Assembly: GCF_001905885.1 (NCBI RefSeq)
Contig: NZ_LIYH01000002.1
Location: forward strand, 983,591-1,047,590
Direction of reading: 5' to 3'
Origin: Streptomyces sp. CB03234
GTDB lineage: Bacteria > Actinomycetota > Actinomycetes > Streptomycetales > Streptomycetaceae
DNA length: 64,000 nucleotides
Shown: positions 25,728-34,311 of the stretch, in pieces
Layout: each line of letters begins with the position of its first letter
Numbering within the stretch: the first letter of the stretch is position 1
The notes under the pieces: model-generated
Seen by the model: only the letters and a program-made list of their open reading frames with translations
Databases searched by the model: none
What the model was told of the DNA's origin: nothing
Made by a program: the position numbers and the translations under genes

Positions 25728-26432
25728 TTACCGTGCCCGGGCCCCGGGGGTCATCCACCGGTACTGCAGCTCGGGTCGCCCGACCTGGCCGTACTGCGGG
25801 CTACGCTCGGCCTGCCCGGCGGTCACCAGGTGCTCCAGGTACCGGCGGGCGGTGATCCGCGAGATACCGACGGCCGCCCCGGCCTCGGCGGCCGTCAGCC
25901 CGGTGGCCGACTCGCGGAGGGTACGGGTGACGGCGGCCAGCGTCGGGGCGCTCAGGCCCTTGGGGAGGGCGACGGGCTGCGGCGTACGCAGGGTGGCCAG
26001 CGCCCGGTCCACCTCCTCCTGGCCGGACGCCTCCCCGGCCGCCGCGCGGAACTCGGCGTACCGGGTGAGGCGGTCGCGCAGGGTCGCGAAGGTGAACGGC
26101 TTCAGTACGTACTGGACCACGCCGAGCGAGACGCCCTCGCGCACGATCGCCAGGTCACGGGCGGAGGTGACCGCGATGACGTCGGCATGGTGCCCGGCGG
26201 CACGCAACGACCGCAGCAGCTGCAGCCCGTGCCCGTCGGGCAGGTACAGGTCCAGCAGGATCAGGTCCACGGCCGTCCGCTCCAGCAACCGCCCGGCCGC
26301 CGCGCGCGAGTGGGCCACCCCGACCACGGTGAACCCGGGCACCCGCCCCGCGTACAGCGCGTGCGCGTCCGCCGCGACGGGGTCGTCCTCGACGACCAGG
26401 ACTCTGATGGACGGCCCGGTCGTCGCCGTCAC
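25728..26432 (-). CDS. CitB/DpiA-type response regulator
   Basis: 234 residues. Receiver: VLVVEDDPVAADAH, phospho-acceptor LILLDLYLPDGHG, VTSA and YVLKPF. The C-terminal helix-turn-helix (GLTAAEAGAAVGISRITARRYLEHLVTAGQ) is the type found in CitB/DpiA/DctR regulators of citrate and C4-dicarboxylate metabolism. The GTG start at 26432 overlaps the stop of the sensor gene (GTGA). With dctA divergent on the other side of the sensor, regulation of dicarboxylate uptake is a strong inference. Confidence 0.92.
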   Translation of the reverse strand: MTATTGPSIRVLVVEDDPVAADAHALYAGRVPGFTVVGVAHSRAAAGRLLERTAVDLILLDLYLPDGHGLQLLRSLRAAGHHADVIAVTSARDLAIVREGVSLGVVQYVLKPFTFATLRDRLTRYAEFRAAAGEASGQEEVDRALATLRTPQPVALPKGLSAPTLAAVTRTLRESATGLTAAEAGAAVGISRITARRYLEHLVTAGQAERSPQYGQVGRPELQYRWMTPGARAR

Positions 26433-28075
26433 GACGGCACCTCCACACCGCACGCCGGTACGTCCACTGAACCGCGTTCCCCCGGCCCCAGGGGCAGCCG
26501 GACCGTGAACTCCGCGCCCGCGTCCGGGCCGTGGCCCAGGACGATGACCCCACGGCCCCGCTGGGCGGCCTGGCGGACGAGGGCGAGGCCGAGGCCCCGG
26601 CCCGGGCCGCGGGTGGACCAGCCGCGTTCGAAGACCGCGTCGTGGTCGTCGGGGCCGACGCCCGGCCCCGAGTCGGCGACCCGCAGCAGCAGCTCACCGG
26701 CGCCCTCGTCCGCCCGCGCGGTCACCGTGACCCGCGAGACCCGGCTCCCCTGGGCGGCCTCCAGGGCGTTGTCGATCAGGTTGCCGAGGATCGTCACCAG
26801 GTCACGCGCCGGGAGCGTCGGCGGCAGCACACCGTCGTCGATCCGGCTGTCCTCCGTCAGCACCAGCTCCACGCCCCGCTCGTTCGCCTGCGCCGCCTTG
26901 CCCAGCAACAGCGCCGCCAGCACCGGCTCGGCGACCGCGTCGACCACCCGGTCCGTCAGCGCCTGCGCCAGCTCCAGCTCCGCCGTGGCGAACCCGACCG
27001 CCTCCTCGACCCTCCCCAGCTCTATCAGCGACACCACCGTGTGCAGCCGGTTCGCCGCCTCGTGCGCCTGGGAACGCAGCGCCTGCGTGAACCCGCGCTC
27101 CGAGTCCAGCTCCCCCGAGAGCGCCTGCAACTCCGTGTGGTCCCGCAGTGTCACCACCGTCCCGCGCCGCTCCCCGCCGATCACCGGCCGGGTGGACACC
27201 ACCAGCACACGATCGGCCGTCAGGTGCAGCTCGTCCACCCGCGGCTCGGCGGCCAGCAGCGCCCCCGTCAGGGACACCGGCAGGCCCAGCTCCGCCACGG
27301 GCGTGCCCACCACGTCCTCGCCCAGCCCCAGCAGTTCCCGCGCCCCGTCGTTGACCAGCGCGATCCGCCGCTGCCCGTCCAGCATCAGCAGCCCCTCCCG
27401 CACCGCGTGCAACGCGGCCTCGTGGTAGTCGTGCATCCGGCTCAGCTCGGCCGCGTTCATCCCGTGCGTGTGCCGCCGCAACCGCGCGTTGATCACATAC
27501 GTACCGGCGCCGCCGAGCGCCAGCGCCGCGCCCGCCATCCCGAGCAGCGCGGTGACCTGCCCGCGCAGCTGCTCACTGATCCGGTCGACGGTGATGCCCG
27601 CGCTCACCAGCGCGACGACCTCGCCCCGGTCGTACACCGGCGTCACCGTCCGCACCGAGCGCCCCAGCGTTCCCTTGTAGGTCTCGGAGTACGTCGCGCC
27701 CCGCCGCGCCTCCTCGATGTGCCCCAGGTACTTCTTGCCGATCCGGTCCGGCTCCGGGTGCGTCCACCGCGTCCCGTCCGGCGCCATGATCGTCACGAAG
27801 GTGACGCCCGGCCCCGACTCGCCGACGAGGGAGGCGGCGTACGGCTGCAGCACGGCCGTCGGGTCGGCCGAGCGGGCCGCCTCGACGACCGCGGGGGAGC
27901 GGGCGACCGCCGTCGCGGTCGCCGTCGTCTGCCGGCGCGCGGTCTCCTCCGCCTGGCCGCGGTCGTTCACGTACGCGAAGATCGCGCACCCCGCCACGAT
28001 CGCGGCCACCAGCACGACCTGCATCGCGAAGAGCTGGCCGGCGAGGCTGCGGGGGCGAGTGTGCGAGAGGCGCAT
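26429..28075 (-). CDS. CitA/DpiB-type sensor histidine kinase
   Basis: 548 residues. TM1 (LFAMQVVLVAAIVAGCAIFAYV), a periplasmic PDC/Cache-like sensor (GESGPGVTFVTIMAPDGTRWTHPEPDRIGKKY), TM2 (VTALLGMAGAALALGGAGTYVI), a PAS domain (ALHAVREGLLMLDGQRRIALVNDGARELLGL), then a CitA-class kinase core with LRSQAHEAANRLHTVVSLIELG and ATPase boxes GNLIDNALEAAQG, DSGPGVGPDDHD and GRGLGLALVRQ. ATG 28075 was chosen because the family starts just before TM1; the longer ORF would cross the dctA promoter. It is divergent from dctA, suggesting it senses a C4-dicarboxylate or citrate. Confidence 0.92.
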   Translation of the reverse strand: MRLSHTRPRSLAGQLFAMQVVLVAAIVAGCAIFAYVNDRGQAEETARRQTTATATAVARSPAVVEAARSADPTAVLQPYAASLVGESGPGVTFVTIMAPDGTRWTHPEPDRIGKKYLGHIEEARRGATYSETYKGTLGRSVRTVTPVYDRGEVVALVSAGITVDRISEQLRGQVTALLGMAGAALALGGAGTYVINARLRRHTHGMNAAELSRMHDYHEAALHAVREGLLMLDGQRRIALVNDGARELLGLGEDVVGTPVAELGLPVSLTGALLAAEPRVDELHLTADRVLVVSTRPVIGGERRGTVVTLRDHTELQALSGELDSERGFTQALRSQAHEAANRLHTVVSLIELGRVEEAVGFATAELELAQALTDRVVDAVAEPVLAALLLGKAAQANERGVELVLTEDSRIDDGVLPPTLPARDLVTILGNLIDNALEAAQGSRVSRVTVTARADEGAGELLLRVADSGPGVGPDDHDAVFERGWSTRGPGRGLGLALVRQAAQRGRGVIVLGHGPDAGAEFTVRLPLGPGERGSVDVPACGVEVPS

Positions 28076-28199
28076 GGGTTGAGTCTGCCTGTCCGAAAAT
28101 GTGTGAACGAAAGGTACGCAACGGTGACCGCCCCCACAAGGTGAGAGATGGTCTCGGGGATCCACAGGGACAGTGGAGCGACTCACCGAGGAGGACCCC

Positions 28200-29546
28200 G
28201 TGGCCGCACGACGGGACCGTACCCACTATCTGTACCTGGCCGTCATCGCGGCGGTCGTACTCGGCATCGCCGTGGGCTTCGCCGCCCCCGGCGTGGCCGT
28301 CGAGCTCAAGCCGCTGGGTACCGGCTTCGTGAACCTGATCAAGATGATGATCTCGCCGATCATCTTCTGCACGATCGTGCTGGGCGTCGGCTCGGTGCGC
28401 AAGGCCGCCAAGGTCGGCGCGGTCGGCGGACTGGCGCTGGGCTACTTCATGGTCATGTCGACCGTCGCCCTCGCCATCGGCCTGGTCGTCGGCAACCTGC
28501 TGGAGCCGGGCGCGAGCCTGCGCCTGACGGACGAGGTCGCCGCAGCCGGTGAGAAGCAGGCGTCGGGGGCGAGCGAAGGCACCGTCGACTTCCTCCTCGG
28601 GATCATCCCAAAGACCCTGGTCTCGGCCTTCACCGAGGGCGAGGTCCTCCAGACCCTCCTCGTCGCGCTCCTCGCGGGCTTCGCGCTCCAGGCCATGGGC
28701 CGGGCCGGTGAGCCGGTGCTGCGCGGCATCGGACACATCCAGCGCCTGGTCTTCCGTATCCTCGCGATGATCATGTGGGCGGCCCCGGTGGGCGCCTTCG
28801 GCGCCATCGCCGCCGTGGTCGGCGAGACGGGCGTGGACGCGCTGAAGTCCCTCGCCGTCATCATGGTCGGCTTCTACCTCACCTGTGCCGTCTTCGTCTT
28901 CGTCGTCCTCGGCGCCCTGCTGCGGGTGGTGGCGGGCGTGAACATCCTGACGCTGCTGAAGTACCTGGGCCGGGAGTTCCTGCTGATCCTCTCCACCTCC
29001 TCCTCCGAGTCGGCGCTGCCGCGCCTCATCGCGAAGATGGAACACCTGGGCGTGAGCAAGCCCGTCGTCGGCATCACCGTTCCGACCGGCTACTCCTTCA
29101 ACCTGGACGGCACCGCCATCTACCTGACGATGGCCTCGCTCTTCGTCGCCGAGGCGATGGGCAACCCGCTCTCGGTCGGGGAGCAGATCTCCCTCCTCGT
29201 CTTCATGATCATCGCCTCGAAGGGTGCGGCGGGCGTTACCGGCGCCGGGCTCGCCACCCTGGCCGGCGGCCTCCAGTCGCACCGCCCCGAACTGGTCGAC
29301 GGCGTCGGCCTGATCGTCGGTATCGACCGCTTCATGAGCGAGGCCCGCGCCCTGACCAACTTCGCGGGCAACGCCGTCGCCACCGTCCTCGTCGGCACCT
29401 GGACGAAGGAGATCGACAAGGCGCGGGTGGCCGAAGTCCTCGCCGGGCGGGTGCCGTTCGACGAGCAGACCCTGGTCGACGACCACGCCCCGGCGGCCGA
29501 CGACACGGACGAGGTGCCCGAGTCGCGCGAGCCGGTCAAGGTCTGA
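28200..29546 (+). CDS. dctA: C4-dicarboxylate:cation symporter DctA family
   Basis: 448 residues with about eight TM segments plus re-entrant loops. Family signatures: FVNLIKMMISPIIFCTIVLG, the serine-rich hairpin LILSTSSSESALPRLIAKME, VPTGYSFNLDGTAIYLTMA and GIDRFMSEARALTNFAGNAVA. It imports succinate, fumarate or malate (or glutamate/aspartate) with Na or H ions. The GTG at 28200 is preferred over the one at 28173 because AGGAGG lies 5 nt ahead. It is divergent from the CitA/CitB-like pair, which probably activates it. Confidence 0.93.
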   Translation: MAARRDRTHYLYLAVIAAVVLGIAVGFAAPGVAVELKPLGTGFVNLIKMMISPIIFCTIVLGVGSVRKAAKVGAVGGLALGYFMVMSTVALAIGLVVGNLLEPGASLRLTDEVAAAGEKQASGASEGTVDFLLGIIPKTLVSAFTEGEVLQTLLVALLAGFALQAMGRAGEPVLRGIGHIQRLVFRILAMIMWAAPVGAFGAIAAVVGETGVDALKSLAVIMVGFYLTCAVFVFVVLGALLRVVAGVNILTLLKYLGREFLLILSTSSSESALPRLIAKMEHLGVSKPVVGITVPTGYSFNLDGTAIYLTMASLFVAEAMGNPLSVGEQISLLVFMIIASKGAAGVTGAGLATLAGGLQSHRPELVDGVGLIVGIDRFMSEARALTNFAGNAVATVLVGTWTKEIDKARVAEVLAGRVPFDEQTLVDDHAPAADDTDEVPESREPVKV

Positions 29547-29566
29547 CGTCGACGTACGGGTCGGAG

Positions 29567-29596
29567 AACCGCGCGGGAGGCGTCTCCCGCGCGGTT
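29567..29596 (+). terminator. Terminator of dctA
   Basis: Perfect 13-bp stem AACCGCGCGGGAG (29567-29579) and CTCCCGCGCGGTT (29584-29596) with a 4-nt loop and a following T run. It lies 21 nt after the stop codon. Confidence 0.9.
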
Positions 29597-29693
29597 TTAC
29601 GTTTCCTGGCCTTACCGCTGGTAACGGCGACGTGTCATCGTAGGGCCCCTGTCCTGGCATGTGCATGCCGCTGACTCATGTGAAGGGACTCCC

Positions 29694-30875
29694 ATGTCAC
29701 GTCTTCCGGCACTGCTCGCCCTCACCCTCACGCTGGCCCTCACCCCCGTTTCGGTCACCGCCGCCGAGCCGGAAGCGCTGCGCGATGTCGTCGTCGTGGG
29801 CAACAGCGCCGACGGCACGGTCAGCTTCCTCGACTCCCGTACGTATCAGAACCTCGGCTCCCTCGACGTCATCCCCGACCTCGACGAGATCCTCGCCGGC
29901 ATGAACCCGATCCGCCGCGCCGCCTACGAGGTCGTCAAACAGCAGGCGGGCGGCGACAAGTTCGTCGACGACGCCCACCTCTCACCCGACGGCCGCACCC
30001 TCTACGTCTCGCGCGGCAACCTCGGCGACGCCGCCGCGTACGACATCGCGTCCGGCCGCCAGCTCTGGCGCACCCACCTCGACGGCCTCAAGGCCGACCA
30101 TGCCGCGCTCTCCCCGGACGGCTCCACCTTCGTCGTCTCCGCCATCACGGCCGGCAAGTCCCAGACCCTGGACACCGCGACCGGCCGCATCACCGGGGAG
30201 TTCCCGACCGGCACGTACCCGCACGAGAACATGTACTCGGCGGACGGCGACCGCATCTACAACATGTCCATCGGCATCACGTCCCTCCCCAAGGCCCTCA
30301 ACGCCCTCAAGGGCACCAAGCAGGTGACGGTCGCCGACGCCAAGTCGCTGAAGGTGCTGCGGAAGTACGCCTTCGACAAGGGCGTCCGCCCCGCCGTGAT
30401 CACCCCGGACGAGAAGACGATGTACGCCCAGCTCTCCTACCTCAACGGCTTCATCGAGTACGACCTGGTGGCCGGGCGCACGGTACGGACGGTCGAGATG
30501 CCGTTCAGCGCGGCGGGCGCGGCGCTCAAGCCCGACGACTACCCGCAGAACTCCGCCCACCACGGCATGGCCATGAACGGCGCGGGCGACAAGCTCTGCA
30601 TGGCCGGGACCATCGACGACTACACGGCCGTCGTCTCCCGCCCCGCCCTGACCACCGACGGCTTCGTCCACTACGAGACCGGCGCCCTGCCCTACTGGTC
30701 CCTCACCGCCCCCGGCGGCCACCACTGCTTCGTCACGCTCTCCAACCGCGACGAGGTCTCGGTCGTCGACTACCGCACGGCCAAGGAGGTCGCCCGCGTG
30801 AAGGTCGGTGACTTCCCGCAGCGCGAGCGGGCGGGGAAGGTGGCGGAGGCGGCGCTGCCGGGGCTGGACCGCTGA
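29694..30875 (+). CDS. Exported YncE-like beta-propeller protein
   Basis: 393 residues. The signal peptide is MSRLPALLALTLTLALTPVSVTAAEP. The mature protein is a seven-blade-propeller type with repeated NSADGTVSFLDSRTYQ, LSPDGRTLYVSRGN, LSPDGSTFVVSA, TPDEKTMYAQLS and LSNRDEVSVVDYRTAKEVARV units as in YncE/lactonase-like proteins. Substrate is unknown. ATG 29694 follows GAAGGGA and opens a good signal peptide. It converges on the tetR gene with only 2 nt between the stop codons. Confidence 0.85.
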   Translation: MSRLPALLALTLTLALTPVSVTAAEPEALRDVVVVGNSADGTVSFLDSRTYQNLGSLDVIPDLDEILAGMNPIRRAAYEVVKQQAGGDKFVDDAHLSPDGRTLYVSRGNLGDAAAYDIASGRQLWRTHLDGLKADHAALSPDGSTFVVSAITAGKSQTLDTATGRITGEFPTGTYPHENMYSADGDRIYNMSIGITSLPKALNALKGTKQVTVADAKSLKVLRKYAFDKGVRPAVITPDEKTMYAQLSYLNGFIEYDLVAGRTVRTVEMPFSAAGAALKPDDYPQNSAHHGMAMNGAGDKLCMAGTIDDYTAVVSRPALTTDGFVHYETGALPYWSLTAPGGHHCFVTLSNRDEVSVVDYRTAKEVARVKVGDFPQRERAGKVAEAALPGLDR

Positions 30876-30877
30876 GC

Positions 30878-31477
30878 CTACGGCTCCAGCGACTCCACCA
30901 GCTCCTCCGCCCGCCCGGCCCGGACCCCGGCCGAGATCAGCATCGTCACCGCGGCGGACCGCCCGGCCCGGTCCGCCGCGAGAGCGCCCGCGTTCACCGC
31001 CTCCATCAGCCCGAACAGCACCTGCTCGTGTACGTACGCGAGGGCGGCGGCGGGCAGCGGGGAGGTGAACGCGCCCTCGTCCAGCCCGCGTTGGAGCACC
31101 GCCGCGCAGGCCTCGCGCACCGGCGTGAGCCGCTCCCGGATGCCCTCCATCGTGACGCTGCGCTGGGCGAGGGCCACCAGCAGCCGGTAACGGTCGGCGA
31201 TCTCCCACACCGCGAGCGTGGCCCTCGCCAGCGCCTCGGCCGGATCGTCCACGCCCTCGCGCCCGCCGGCGTGCGCCTGTGCCACCGACTCGACCGCGCT
31301 GTCCACGAGTGCGGCGATCAGCGCCTCGCGGCTCGGGAAGTGGCCGTACACGGTCCGGCGCACGACGCCCGCCGCGCGGGCGATCTGGTCCATGGAGGCG
31401 TCCGGGTCGCGCAGCAGCTCGGTGAGGGCCACCTGCTCGATACGGCGGCGGTTGGCGTCGGCTCGTCCTGAGGTCAC
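30878..31477 (-). CDS. TetR-family repressor of the divergent efflux gene
   Basis: 199 residues from the GTG at 31477 (VTSGRADANRRRIEQVALTELL). The longer ORF to 31582 would run through the operators. The helix-turn-helix is ASMDQIARAAGVVRRTVYGHFPSREALIAAL; the ligand domain ends AGVRAGRAEELVESLEP. It is divergent from a DHA2 transporter, and three tandem palindromes fill the gap, so it very likely represses both genes until a drug or metabolite binds. Confidence 0.92.
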   Translation of the reverse strand: MTSGRADANRRRIEQVALTELLRDPDASMDQIARAAGVVRRTVYGHFPSREALIAALVDSAVESVAQAHAGGREGVDDPAEALARATLAVWEIADRYRLLVALAQRSVTMEGIRERLTPVREACAAVLQRGLDEGAFTSPLPAAALAYVHEQVLFGLMEAVNAGALAADRAGRSAAVTMLISAGVRAGRAEELVESLEP

Positions 31478-31486
31478 GGGTTCATT

Positions 31487-31549
31487 TTGCACATGCCTGT
31501 GCAGTCCCGTAAATTGCACAGCCGTGTGTAATTGCACAGCGCTGTGCAA
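31487..31549. promoter_or_regulatory. Three tandem 18-bp TetR operators
   Basis: Site 3 (31532-31549) is the perfect palindrome TTGCACAGCGCTGTGCAA. Site 2 (31514-31531), TTGCACAGCCGTGTGTAA, abuts it exactly 18 bp upstream and is a near match. Site 1 (31487-31504), TTGCACATGCCTGTGCAG, lies 27 bp before site 2. All fall between the divergent tetR and MFS starts. The 18-bp and 27-bp spacings suggest cooperative binding of several dimers. Confidence 0.85.
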
Positions 31550-31580
31550 GATCGTGACCGTACGGAAGGGTGGACTGGGC

Positions 31581-33161
31581 ATGCGCCTCGTCAGGAACGA
31601 GCCGGTCGAGAGGATGGAGGGACCCTACGCTCAGCGCTGGTGGGCGCTGCTCGTGCTCTGCCTCAGCCTGCTGATCATCGTGATGGCGAACACCGCCCTC
31701 ACGGTCGCCGCCCCCGACATGACCCAGGACCTCGGCCTCACCAGCTCCGACCTCCAGTGGGTCATCGACGGCTACACCGTCCCGTACGCCGCGCTGATGC
31801 TGCTGCTCGGCGCGATCGGCGACAAGTACAGCCGGCGCGGCGCCCTCGTCCTCGGACTCGTCGTCTTCGGCGCCGGCTCGGTGGCGGGCTCGCTCGTCGA
31901 CTCCGGGACCGGAGTCATAGCCGCCCGCGCGGTCATGGGCGTCGGCGCGGCAATGATCATGCCCGCCACCCTGTCCCTGCTCGCCGCGACCTTCCCGCGC
32001 GCCGAGCGCGCCAAGGCCATCGTCCTGTGGACCGCCACCGCCGGCATCGCCATCGCCGCCGGGCCCCTCGTCGCCGGCGCCCTGCTGGAAAACCACGGCT
32101 GGGCGTCCACCTTCCTGATCAACGTCCCGGTCGCCGCGCTCGCCGTCATCGGCGCCTTCACCCTCGTACCGCCGTCGAAGGCCGCCCGGCACGGCCGCAT
32201 CGACTACGTCGGCGGGCTGCTCTCGGTGGTGTGGATCGGCGCCCTCGTCTACATGATCATCCAGGGCCCGCACTTCGGCTGGGACGCCAAGGCCATCGGG
32301 GCGGCGGTCGTCGCGGGCGCCGGGCTGGTCGCCTTCGTCGCCTGGGAGCTGCGCCACCCGCGCCCCGTCCTGGACGTCCGCCGCTTCCTGAACCGCGGCT
32401 TCGCCGGCTCCAACCTCGCCGTCGCCCTCTTCTTCCTCGCCGTCTTCGGCGCCTTCTACTACCTCACCCAGCACCTGCAGTTCGTGCTCGGGTACGACCC
32501 GCTCGACACGGGCGTGCGCATGCTCCCGCTCGCGGGCGCCGTCTTCGCCGGCTCGGCGCTGACCGGGTTCCTCACGCCGCGCCTCGGCATGAAGGTCACG
32601 GTCACGGCGGGCATGGCCTTCGGTACGGTCGCCCTCGCCCTGCTGACGCGGGTGGACGCGGCTTCCGGGTACGGAGACCTCGTCGCCCCGCTCGTCACCC
32701 TGGGCGTCGCGATCGGCCTGGCGCTCTCCCCGTGCACCGACGCGATCATGGGCGCGTTCCCCGAGGCGGAACTGGGCGTCGGCGGCGCCGTCAACGACAC
32801 GTCCCTGGAGCTCGGCGGCTCGCTCGGCATCGCCCTGCTCGGCTCGGTCCTGGCGTCCTCGTACTCCTCGAACCTCGCCGACGCGACGCGGGGCACCGGA
32901 CTGCCCGCTTCGGCGCTGTCCACCGCCCAGGACTCGGTGGGCGCCGGGTACGCCGTCGCCCACGGCATCGCCGACCGGGCGGCCCACGCCGCCACCCCGC
33001 AGCAGGGCGCCCAACTCGGCGAGGCCGCCCGCCGGATGACCGACGCGGTCGGCTCCGCCTTCTCCGACGCGGTCGCCCACACCAGCCTCGTCGGCGCGGC
33101 GATCCTGGCGGCGGGCACGGTACTGGTGGCGGTACTCCTGCCGAGGCGAGCCGCCCGCTGA
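31581..33161 (+). CDS. DHA2-family MFS drug exporter (14 TM)
   Basis: 526 residues, EmrB/QacA type. TM1 holds LLVLCLSLLIIVMANTALTVAAPDMT; then QWVIDGYTVPYAALMLLLGAIGDKYSRR (motif A), RAVMGVGAAMIMPATLSLLAATFP (motif B), GPLVAGALLENHGWASTFLINVPVA (motif C), and a second half ending GAAILAAGTVLVAVLLPRR. It is likely a proton-coupled exporter of a lipophilic compound. ATG 31581 follows GGAAGGG. It is controlled from a three-operator region shared with the divergent tetR. Confidence 0.93.
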   Translation: MRLVRNEPVERMEGPYAQRWWALLVLCLSLLIIVMANTALTVAAPDMTQDLGLTSSDLQWVIDGYTVPYAALMLLLGAIGDKYSRRGALVLGLVVFGAGSVAGSLVDSGTGVIAARAVMGVGAAMIMPATLSLLAATFPRAERAKAIVLWTATAGIAIAAGPLVAGALLENHGWASTFLINVPVAALAVIGAFTLVPPSKAARHGRIDYVGGLLSVVWIGALVYMIIQGPHFGWDAKAIGAAVVAGAGLVAFVAWELRHPRPVLDVRRFLNRGFAGSNLAVALFFLAVFGAFYYLTQHLQFVLGYDPLDTGVRMLPLAGAVFAGSALTGFLTPRLGMKVTVTAGMAFGTVALALLTRVDAASGYGDLVAPLVTLGVAIGLALSPCTDAIMGAFPEAELGVGGAVNDTSLELGGSLGIALLGSVLASSYSSNLADATRGTGLPASALSTAQDSVGAGYAVAHGIADRAAHAATPQQGAQLGEAARRMTDAVGSAFSDAVAHTSLVGAAILAAGTVLVAVLLPRRAAR

Positions 33162-33170
33162 CGCCCCGGC

Positions 33171-33204
33171 CCGTGACGTGCCGCCGGGGGGCCGCACGTC
33201 ACGG
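33171..33204 (+). terminator. Terminator of the MFS gene
   Basis: 11-bp stem CCGTGACGTGC (33171-33181) and GCACGTCACGG (33194-33204) around a G/C loop, 9 nt after the stop. Confidence 0.75.
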
Positions 33205-33245
33205 ACCGGGCGACCGGGGGCGGGGGCGGGGGCGGGGAGCCGGGG

Positions 33246-33425
33246 GTGGGCGTGCTGTTCATGGTGGGCGTGTGGGCCGCCGCCCTCGGGGTGGGCGTGC
33301 TGGTCATGGTGGGCGTGTGGGCCGCCGCCCTTGGGGTGGGCGGTCCGCTCATGGTGACCGTGCGGGCCGCCACCGACGCCCCGGGGGCGAACGTCCCGTT
33401 CATGGTGGGCGTGTGGGCCGCCCTC
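33246..33425. repeat. 45-bp tandem repeat, about four degenerate copies
   Basis: Units start at 33246, 33291, 33336 and about 33381. Copies 1 and 2 are nearly identical (GTGGGCGTGCT(G)TCATGGTGGGC...); copies 3 and 4 are diverged. The length keeps frame, so ORFs cross it (GVWAAALGVG repeats on plus, AHTPTM repeats on minus), but neither looks like a known protein and the following sequence is non-coding. Confidence 0.8.
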
Positions 33426-33925
33426 TCTCCGAGTGTGGCGGGCTCCAGCGTCCCCTCAAGGGCGCTCCCTTCGGTCGCGTCGGCTTCGCCGATGGGCTTC
33501 GCCCACCCTTGACCGGCCGCCTCCGCCCGCCTTTTCCCACTCGGAGGGCGGCCCGGGGGAACGGGCCCGGGAGGGGCGTCCCTTTCCCCGTGCCGTTCGT
33601 GGCCGGGAGACGGGCGCCGCAGGGGGCGCGGCAGTGGAATGGGGTGCTCGCTGTCGGCTCGGCGGCGGACGGCCGCCTTTCGGCTGCGGTACAAGACCTC
33701 GCTTCGGTGGGTGGTGGGTGCGCGGCAGTGGAATGGGGCTTCCGGGCTGGGTTCGGCGGCTGCGGGCGGGTGAGGGGTTGGGGTGCAGGCAGGTGGCTGG
33801 GGTGAGATGGGGGTTGGGCCGGGGTGTTGCCGTGGCGGAGCGGCGCCCGGGCACCTCACCGGCCCCGCCTGTCACAGAGGGGAGGCCCCACCCGTCTCCT
33901 CGGTCACAGCAGCACCGGGGTGGGG

Positions 33926-33999
33926 GAGTTGTGGGCGGTGTGGGACACCTCCCCGCTGTGGTGTCGGGGGCTGTGGGTGTCCCATGCCGCCCACAACTC
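33926..33999. repeat. Hairpin element copy 1 inside the large inverted repeat
   Basis: 23-nt arms 33926-33948 and 33977-33999 are complementary with two mismatches (core TTGTGGGCGG/CCGCCCACAA) and a 28-nt loop. It is followed at about 34013-34027 by GGCTGTGACTGGAG, which also follows copy 2. Confidence 0.75.
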
Positions 34000-34238
34000 C
34001 GGCGAGGTGACACGGCTGTGACTGGAGAGGGCAGGGGGGTCGTCCTGTGGTGTCGGCTGGGGTGTCCTGGGCCCCGGGGACCGCCAGCGGGTCCCGTAGA
34101 GCATCAGCCGGGCCGGGAAGGCCACGCCTCCAGGCGGGCCCTGCGGGGCACCCGGTGTCCGGATCCGTCCCTCTGGCCCCGCCTGCCTCACCACGTCGCC
34201 CCACTCGCCCCCACCGTCACACCTGCACCACAGCCGGG

Positions 34239-34311
34239 GAGTTGCGGGCGGTGTAGGACACCTCCCGGCCAAGCGCATCCGGGCAGGGGTGTCCGATCCC
34301 GCCCACAACCC
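34239..34311. repeat. Hairpin element copy 2 inside the large inverted repeat
   Basis: Left arm 34239-34261 (GAGTTGCGGGCGGTGTAGGA...) and right arm 34289-34311 repeat the structure of copy 1 in the same orientation, about 312 bp further on, and are again followed by CGGCTGTGACTGGAG. Differences between the copies keep most pairing. Confidence 0.7.
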
